From: Flemingiibacterium sp045578725
Lineage (GTDB): Bacteria; Bacillota; Clostridia; Oscillospirales; CAG-272
Length of the DNA: 64,000 bases
Assembly: GCA_045578725.1 (NCBI GenBank)
Contig: JAZNKS010000044.1
Span: forward strand, 1 to 64,000
Direction of reading: 5' to 3'
The translations under genes and the position numbers were made by a program. Positions 58,801 through 64,000 of the stretch are shown here, in pieces. How positions within the stretch are numbered: the stretch's first letter is position 1; each line of letters begins with the position of its first letter. The notes under the pieces were generated by a model. That model saw only the letters and a list, made by a program, of their open reading frames with translations. It did no database searches and had not been told where the DNA came from.

Positions 58801-59750
58801 TGCTTAAATTCTTTCAGGAGCTTATCAGCTGGTTTGCATCCTTTGCGGATCCGTTCTTTCTGAAAGCGACTCTGCGCGATCTCGGTGTCTGCATCTGGCA
58901 GTATATTGTTCAGCTCTATCCGTATGTGATACTGGGCAGCTTCTTCGGGGAGCTGCTCAAGTACACATCCTGGACTCGGCTGATCTACCGTTTCACCTGC
59001 AAGCGGAAGCTGCTGTCGGTGCTGTTCGCCACCGTGCTTGGCATCCTGTCGCCGCTCTGTACCTACGGTACGGTACCGGTGCTGATCACCCTCTATCACG
59101 GCGGCGTATCGCTGGCTCCGCTGATCTCCTTCCTTGCAGCCTCCGCCATGATGAACCCACAGCTGTTCGTCATGACTGTCGGCGGCCTTGGCTGGAAAAT
59201 CGCCCTTCTGCGGCTGCTTCTGGTCTTCCTCTTCTCCACACTGTGCGGCCTTCTGACATTGAAGGTGCCGGAATCCTTCGCGGTCCGTGAAAAGCTCCGC
59301 CCGGATTCGGAAAAAGAAGGACGGGAAGCCATTGAAAACCGTCCGAAGAAGGAATTCACCTTCAAGAAGTATCTGCTCGGTGTCGGCAAGGATCTTCTCT
59401 TTGTGAGCAAGATGATGGCAATCGGTATTCTGATTGCCTCGATCGTCGATCAGATGCCGATGGGATTATTCTTCGGCGAAGTGGATACATCCTCGCCGCT
59501 TGGTGTGTTGGTCGCGGCTGTTGCCGGTATTCCGATCTATGCCTGCGGCGGCGGAACCATTCCCATGGTCGCAACGCTGCTCTCGCAGGGTCTGTCCGTC
59601 GGAAGTGCGCTGGCGTTTCTCACCGTCGGTCCGGCTACCCGGATCACCTCGCTGGCCGCCATCGCAACCATTTTCCGCAAACGATTCTTACTCTGCTATG
59701 TAATCGTACTGGTTGTCTTCTCCGTGGGCGCCGGTATGCTCCTTGTATAA
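58800..59750 (+). CDS. Permease of the ArsP/DUF318 (UPF0718) family
   Basis: A 316-residue membrane protein with about eight spans and a charged middle loop (170-190). Conserved family stretches are GILSPLCTYGTVPVL (with Cys), AASAMMNPQLFVMT and GIPIYACGGGTIPMVATLLSQG (with Cys). Relatives export trivalent organoarsenicals or are of unknown specificity. Its ATG overlaps the DUF362 stop (TAATG), so the two are made together and may form a membrane complex. Confidence 0.87.
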   Translation: MLKFFQELISWFASFADPFFLKATLRDLGVCIWQYIVQLYPYVILGSFFGELLKYTSWTRLIYRFTCKRKLLSVLFATVLGILSPLCTYGTVPVLITLYHGGVSLAPLISFLAASAMMNPQLFVMTVGGLGWKIALLRLLLVFLFSTLCGLLTLKVPESFAVREKLRPDSEKEGREAIENRPKKEFTFKKYLLGVGKDLLFVSKMMAIGILIASIVDQMPMGLFFGEVDTSSPLGVLVAAVAGIPIYACGGGTIPMVATLLSQGLSVGSALAFLTVGPATRITSLAAIATIFRKRFLLCYVIVLVVFSVGAGMLLV

Positions 59751-59764
59751 CGCAAGCCGAAAAA

Positions 59765-59829
59765 GCGCTGCTGCAAGTTAGAAACTTGCGGCAGCGCAGG
59801 GGCTGTTGCATCGAAATGCAACAGCCCCT
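59765..59829. repeat. Repeat-B plus repeat-A hairpins (convergent junction)
   Basis: Repeat B: GCGCTGCTGCAAGTT (59765-59779) with AACTTGCGGCAGCGC (59783-59797), one wobble. Repeat A directly abuts it: AGGGGCTGTTGCAT (59798-59811), CGAA, ATGCAACAGCCCCT (59816-59829). The order is opposite to the pair at 53523-53603. It separates the convergent permease and MreB-like genes. Confidence 0.75.
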
Positions 59830-59845
59830 TTGTATTTTCGTTTGT

Positions 59846-60811
59846 TCAGCGTCCGGAGTCGCGCTGCTCAATCATCTTTCCGAGACCGCGGACGGTGCAG
59901 TCCTGCGGATTCTCTGCCGCGGTCACCTCCCGACCGCAAAGACCGCCAAGGACAGCCGTAAGTCCTGGCATCTGTGCCCCCCCGCCGGTCAGCAGAATGG
60001 CTTCGGCGCTGGATCGGCTGAGCCCCTGTGTGGGAAGATTATTCAAAACCGCGAGAATACCGTCAGCAATCTGCCTGAAATGCGGCTCCAGGCAGAGAAG
60101 AAGCTCCTCGCCTGACAATTCAGCCCGTCTGGGAAGACCGGTCAGCGAATCCACACCGCTGAAATTCAGCACCGGCACCGCTTCCTCATCCGCCGAAAGC
60201 GACAGCTTATGCTTGGCCGCTCTGGCATGGTCCGGCGTGATTTTCAGCCCATATTTCTGCCGAAGCAGATTGACAATCGCGCCGTCTGCGGCCAGACCGC
60301 CGCCTCCGTGAAGCTCTGAGCGCAGGATCTCACCGTCCCGTATGTAGGAGGTTTCAACCGAGCAGGCTCCGAGATCGCAGACGATCACGCCGCCCTCTCC
60401 CGCATATCCGCTTCCGCCAAGCGCGGCCAGCGGCGCATCCGCAAAGTCAATCCGCCCCGAGCGGCAGTCGCGGAGCGCATTTCGCAGCATCTCACGGTTT
60501 TCGCCGCTGACACCGTATTTCAGCGCAGCCAGAATATGCTTGCGCGTGCGCGGAACGGCAATTTCCAGGAAGCGGTCCAGCATTTCCGCTGTCAGATTAA
60601 AATCCGCAATCCGGTTGCCTTCGAACGGCTGGCGGATGGTCACCGATCCGGGCGCACGGCTGCGGATCAGCAGAGCCTCGGTTCCGACCGCGATCACGCG
60701 GCCCTCCGCATCAACAGCGGCAATGGACGGCTCGCGCAGAACAATGCCTTTTTCCTTCACATATATCGCCGTGCTGTATCCGCCGAAATCAAGTCCGATG
60801 GTTACACTCAT
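59846..60811 (-). CDS. Divergent MreB-like actin-fold protein
   Basis: A 321-residue protein resembling MreB/Mbl (IGLDFGGYSTAIYVKEKGIVLREPSIAAV, IRQPFEGNRIADFN, LTGLPRRAELSGEEL, AILLTGGGAQMPGL). It is slightly shorter than typical MreB. The phosphate-2 loop reads DLGACSVETS instead of the usual DIGGGTTE, so nucleotide binding may differ. It is the last gene of the run U32-dut-DUF4321-maf; a maf-mreB neighbourhood is common. No mreC or mreD follows. Confidence 0.82.
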   Translation of the reverse strand: MSVTIGLDFGGYSTAIYVKEKGIVLREPSIAAVDAEGRVIAVGTEALLIRSRAPGSVTIRQPFEGNRIADFNLTAEMLDRFLEIAVPRTRKHILAALKYGVSGENREMLRNALRDCRSGRIDFADAPLAALGGSGYAGEGGVIVCDLGACSVETSYIRDGEILRSELHGGGGLAADGAIVNLLRQKYGLKITPDHARAAKHKLSLSADEEAVPVLNFSGVDSLTGLPRRAELSGEELLLCLEPHFRQIADGILAVLNNLPTQGLSRSSAEAILLTGGGAQMPGLTAVLGGLCGREVTAAENPQDCTVRGLGKMIEQRDSGR

Positions 60812-60846
60812 AATTATGGCAATCCTTTCTGCCCTTCCGGGCGAAG

Positions 60847-61455
60847 TCAGACACGGGATTCGCCGGTCAGTATATAGCCAAAATCATCCCAAAGCATCTG
60901 CTTCAGACGGACCAGCGGAAGTCCCACAACATTGAAATAATCGCCGTGAAGCTCACGGACAAAGATACCGCCCCGGCCCTGAATCGCGTACGATCCGGCT
61001 TTATCCATCGGTTCCCCGGTATCAGCATACCACTCGGCCTCCGCGCGCGTGATTTTTTCAAAGCGGACGCGGGTTTCCACGCAGGCCGTCCGGATAAGCT
61101 CCCTGCCGCCGATTGTTCCGTGGCAGGCAATGCCGGTCAGCACCGAATGCTCCCGATCGGACAGCGCCAGAAGCGTCTGTACCGCATCCTCCCGATCACG
61201 GGGCTTGCCGAGAATTTTCATTCCGTCGCAGACCACCGTATCGGCGCCGATGACGATCCGATCCCCCTCACAGAGCGCCGATACCGCCGCCGCCTTTTGG
61301 GAGGCCAGCAGCTGAACCAGCTCTGCCGGCGACGGTGTCCCCGCAAAGGATTCGTCGCAGTCCGAGGTGATGATTTCAAACGAGGCACCGACCATTTCCA
61401 GCAGTTCCCGCCGTCTGGGGGAGCCGGATGCCAGAATCAGACGCGGCCGGCTCAT
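60847..61455 (-). CDS. maf: Maf family nucleotide pyrophosphatase
   Basis: A 202-residue Maf protein that hydrolyses dTTP/UTP or modified nucleotides to monophosphates. Seen are LILASGSPRRRELL at the N-terminus, the catalytic Asp-loop IVIGADTVVCDGMKILGKPRD, and GSYAIQGRGGIFV near the C-terminus. Start overlaps DUF4321 by 4 bp. Nucleotide house-cleaning fits the nearby dut gene. Confidence 0.93.
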   Translation of the reverse strand: MSRPRLILASGSPRRRELLEMVGASFEIITSDCDESFAGTPSPAELVQLLASQKAAAVSALCEGDRIVIGADTVVCDGMKILGKPRDREDAVQTLLALSDREHSVLTGIACHGTIGGRELIRTACVETRVRFEKITRAEAEWYADTGEPMDKAGSYAIQGRGGIFVRELHGDYFNVVGLPLVRLKQMLWDDFGYILTGESRV

Positions 61456-61706
61456 TTGGCCGCCGCCCTTCCGATCCAGAGCGACAGGATCACAAAAATC
61501 ACTACCGAAAGCGTGAGATTGATGGTCACGCCAAACGTCAGGCTGAGGACACCCAGATCCAGCACCAGCGGCGATTTCAGACCGAAATCGATTCCATAAG
61601 CCAGCCAGGACAGATACGGAAGTCCCTTGCAGAGATAGGCGACAAAGGTTCCCAGCAGAATGCCGGTCAGAACCAGAAATAAATTGTAAAGCTTGCTTTT
61701 TGCCAT
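61452..61706 (-). CDS. DUF4321 family membrane protein
   Basis: An 84-residue protein with two membrane spans (about 8-27 and 55-78) around a short loop with LDLGVLSLTFGVTINLTLS, the DUF4321 pattern. Family members in clostridia sit next to maf; function unknown. It is located 10 bp after dut, overlapping maf. Confidence 0.82.
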   Translation of the reverse strand: MAKSKLYNLFLVLTGILLGTFVAYLCKGLPYLSWLAYGIDFGLKSPLVLDLGVLSLTFGVTINLTLSVVIFVILSLWIGRAAAK

Positions 61707-61716
61707 TGTAAACTCC

Positions 61717-62172
61717 TTATTTTTTACCGGTCGAGCCGAAGCCGCCCTCTCCGCGCCCGGTATCCTCCAGCGCGGTTACCTCCAGAAAGGCAGCCCTCGC
61801 GATCGGAAGAAACATCATCTGCGCAATCCGCTCGTCGGGCATGACGGTGTAGGCTTCGCTTCCGCTGTTGATCAGCGCCACGCCGATTTCGCCCCGGTAA
61901 TCCCGGTCGATCACGCCAACGCTGTTGGTCAATGTAATGCCGTGCTTGATTGACAGCCCGCTCCGGGCGCAGATCAGCGCGACCACCTCCTGTGCCTCCG
62001 GCTCTATGGCAAGGCCGGTCGGGATCAGCGCACGCTCTCCCGGCTCCAGCGTCAGCGGCGAATCCAGCGCGGCACGAAGATCCACAGCGGCCGAGCCTTC
62101 GGTCGCATAAGCCGGAATCGATACGCCCGGGCGAAGACGTTTGATTTTCACTTTCAGAACGGAATCCGTCAT
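61717..62172 (-). CDS. dut: Deoxyuridine 5'-triphosphate nucleotidohydrolase (dUTPase)
   Basis: A 151-residue trimeric dUTPase that turns dUTP into dUMP and diphosphate, keeping uracil out of DNA. All five motifs are present: GSAAVDLRA (1), CARSGLS (2), GVIDRDYRGEI (3), ERIAQMMFLP (4) and the C-terminal GRGEGGFGSTG (5). Overlaps the U32 gene by 4 bp. Confidence 0.96.
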   Translation of the reverse strand: MTDSVLKVKIKRLRPGVSIPAYATEGSAAVDLRAALDSPLTLEPGERALIPTGLAIEPEAQEVVALICARSGLSIKHGITLTNSVGVIDRDYRGEIGVALINSGSEAYTVMPDERIAQMMFLPIARAAFLEVTALEDTGRGEGGFGSTGKK

Positions 62173-64000
62173 TTTGCAATCCTCCTCACCGGGAAGTCCG
62201 GCGGTATCTGATTTTCGTGTGCGCGGATCACGGCGGCAATCTGCGCGGCCGATTCATCGCTGAAGATGAAATGGCCGCCGGCAATCCGGTATGCGCGCAG
62301 CTCTCCCGGGCGATCGGCCATATAAACGGGAACGCTGTTGTACATCAGATTGCGGTGATCGAAGGTCCGCGCCAGCGGGAAGGATGCCCCCTTGCGATCC
62401 TTCAGTACCAGCATCCTTCCGGATTTCTCCGCCTTTTCACAGGTCTGACAGCCAAACTGATCGCGGATCACGCATTTTTCCAGCGTCATCAGCGGAATCC
62501 GGCCGTACAGCACCGGCGGCAGATGAAGATCCCGAAGCATCGGAAGGGTCAGCTCCGGCGATGCGATCAGATCCGCAAGGCCCTGCTTCATCAGCACATC
62601 GGCGGTATACCGGTTGGTCACATTGAAGCGAAAATCGCCGTGCGGCACCATCCCGTATTCTCTTGCCGGCGCAATATGACCGATGTTGGACACCAGGGCA
62701 TGGGTAATCCCGGATGCGGCGGCCTCCTTCAGCATCGCACCGATCCGGCTCCGCTCGGAATCAAAAATTACCGGCGGCAGAATCACGCCGAGCTTATCCA
62801 TTTCCGGCGGCAGGCGGGAAAAATCAATTTTCTCAAGCGGCAGATAAATCCGATCGAAGAAGGAAAGCGCTTCTTCGGGAATGGGCAGGCGCGCCATACG
62901 CGCCGTCCGCTCCGGTACTGGCATCGAAGACTCCGGCGCCGACAGACGGTCGGGCAAGCCGGCCGGCGGACGTTTCTCCTCTTCTTTGGGAATCCGGGCC
63001 GTCAACGCTTCTACCGCTTCCCTGCGAAGGGCTTTCATGGCCGAAACCGGAAGCATCAGGCCGTCCTCCAGCGTCAGCTCCAGCCCATCAAGAACAAAGG
63101 GCGTTCCGCCGAGCCGGCACAGGCTGTTCTCCACCGACTCGCGGGTCAGCGGACAGCTTCGCGCCTCTTCCGGAACCGGGCCGTTCACGGTAACCGCTTC
63201 CCTCTCATCGGCAAGCGCCAGCCTCAGCCGGGTCGGCTGACCGGCGCGGATTTCAGCCGTCATAACAACCGGCAGAAGCTTCTTTGCTTCCCCCGCTCCG
63301 ATTTGTTTGGCATAATCCACCGGCACAGCGCGTGCGGCCGCTGTCCGGGATTTTTCGGAATCGGTCCGGACACCGAGCATCCCCGAATCGATATGCCCGG
63401 TAAAATAGCCGTCGGTGAAGCCGCTCCTTGAAAAAAGCGCACGAAGCTCGGCAAGCTCTCCGGCCGATGCATTCCTCCGCTCATCCAGCAAACGTCGGTA
63501 GATTCTTGTTACGCCGTACACATAATCGGCGCCCTTCATGCGGCCCTCGATTTTCAGCGAAGCCGCACCGAGCGGCAGAATATCCGTGATATGCTCCGCC
63601 AGACACAGATCCTTCAGGCTGAGAGCATAGGTATCGCATTTTTTGCCGCATCCGTAGGGAAGACGGCAGGGCTGTGCGCAGGCACCGCGGTTTCCGCTCC
63701 GCCCGCCGATCAGGGAGCTTGCCAGACATTGGCCGGACTGGGATACGCAGAGCGCGCCGTGCACAAACATTTCAATTTCGATGGGCGACTCCCGGCAAAG
63801 GATCTGAAGATCCGCCATTGGCACCTCGCGGGCGGCCACCATCCGGGAAAAGCCCATGGAAGCCAGCTCCCGGGCACCGTCCAGATTATGCCCGGCCGCC
63901 TGCGTGCTGGCATGAAGCGGCATGGCTGGAAAATACCGCGCAATCAGCGATGCAAGCCCGAAATCGGCCACAATCAACGCATCGGCTCCGTAATGGTACA
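62169..64000 (-). CDS. U32 family peptidase (5' end beyond the window)
   Basis: At least 610 residues of a U32 peptidase/hydroxylation-associated protein. The open frame continues past the right edge (GADALIVADFGLASL), so the true start is outside. Core motifs: a Cys-rich region (SGQCLASSLIGGRSGNRGAC, CRLPYGCGKKCD), KIEGRMKGADYVYGVTRIYRR and a downstream collagenase-like part. A late C-terminal barrel (KLGVILPPVIF, YGMVPHGDFRFNVTN) and a Cys pair CQTCEK close it. Known members act in tRNA or ubiquinone hydroxylation, or as proteases; this one is closest to the long RlhA/YhbU-type class. First gene seen of the dut-maf-mreB operon. Confidence 0.88.
   Translation of the reverse strand, partial: YHYGADALIVADFGLASLIARYFPAMPLHASTQAAGHNLDGARELASMGFSRMVAAREVPMADLQILCRESPIEIEMFVHGALCVSQSGQCLASSLIGGRSGNRGACAQPCRLPYGCGKKCDTYALSLKDLCLAEHITDILPLGAASLKIEGRMKGADYVYGVTRIYRRLLDERRNASAGELAELRALFSRSGFTDGYFTGHIDSGMLGVRTDSEKSRTAAARAVPVDYAKQIGAGEAKKLLPVVMTAEIRAGQPTRLRLALADEREAVTVNGPVPEEARSCPLTRESVENSLCRLGGTPFVLDGLELTLEDGLMLPVSAMKALRREAVEALTARIPKEEEKRPPAGLPDRLSAPESSMPVPERTARMARLPIPEEALSFFDRIYLPLEKIDFSRLPPEMDKLGVILPPVIFDSERSRIGAMLKEAAASGITHALVSNIGHIAPAREYGMVPHGDFRFNVTNRYTADVLMKQGLADLIASPELTLPMLRDLHLPPVLYGRIPLMTLEKCVIRDQFGCQTCEKAEKSGRMLVLKDRKGASFPLARTFDHRNLMYNSVPVYMADRPGELRAYRIAGGHFIFSDESAAQIAAVIRAHENQIPPDFPVRRIAK

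Overview
The window is a gene-dense stretch of a Gram-positive, low-oxygen-type chromosome, most likely a Clostridia/Oscillospirales-like gut bacterium. This placement is inferred from gene content (YlxM-Ffh, IreB, KhpA, Mini-RNase III, DUF4321, DUF1854, an S-layer-anchored protein, a GlpA/GlpB/DUF1667 set). No rRNA marker is present. Coding DNA is GC-rich, while intergenic gaps are AT-rich and often carry near-consensus sigma-A promoters (TTGACA, 17 bp, TATAAT). I see no phage, insertion sequence or CRISPR array.

Layout. 1-3.1 kb: prmC-ddl-murI (release-factor methylation, peptidoglycan precursors). 3.2-5.6 kb: a GH106-like glycosidase on the minus strand. 6-11.3 kb: two zinc-ribbon ABC exporters flanking a DUF1854 protein. 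11.4-16.3 kb: AraC regulator, SGNH hydrolase, MFS carrier, beta-helix protein. 16.4-20.1 kb: HerA-like ATPase, sialidase-fold protein, HTH-methyltransferase fusion. 20.3-22.6 kb: ylxM-ffh-rpsP-khpA. 22.7-24.8 kb: a GH39 enzyme and a broken deacetylase between two identical tRNA-Trp genes. 25.1-27.1 kb: an HTH-fused sugar kinase and murQ (amino-sugar recycling). 27.2-31.7 kb: three minus-strand genes for carbohydrate or phosphodiester breakdown. 31.8-34.1 kb: rpmG-secE-nusG-rplK-rplA. 34.4-39.5 kb: YgiQ radical SAM protein, ireB, ribF, a dacF-like gene and a tiny membrane peptide. 39.5-45.1 kb: a minus-strand operon headed by a MurR/RpiR regulator, with a NUDIX protein, a GlpA/GlpB/DUF1667 redox set and a propeller-like protein. 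45.3-50.6 kb: moxR-DUF58-transglutaminase. 50.6-53.5 kb: mrnC, wecB, then aroF behind a tyrosine-codon leader. 53.6-59.8 kb: SLH-transglutaminase protein, solute-binding lipoprotein, DUF362 lipoprotein and permease. 59.8-64 kb: U32 peptidase (cut by the window edge), dut, DUF4321, maf and a divergent MreB-like gene.

Most striking is the region 52241-52496. A consensus promoter is followed by a 19-residue open reading frame with seven consecutive tyrosine codons. A set of mutually exclusive RNA pairings then ends in a U-tailed hairpin just upstream of aroF (DAHP synthase). Every part of a classical ribosome-stalling attenuator is present, here apparently sensing tyrosine. Other points of interest are the tRNA-flanked GH39 segment, a repeated hairpin at three tail-to-tail gene junctions, two long palindromic operator candidates, and two fusions of an XRE-type HTH to an enzyme domain.

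Six carbohydrate-active-looking proteins here all lack a recognisable signal peptide. This suggests that oligosaccharides are imported and then broken down in the cytoplasm, with amino sugars entering through the kinase-MurQ pair.
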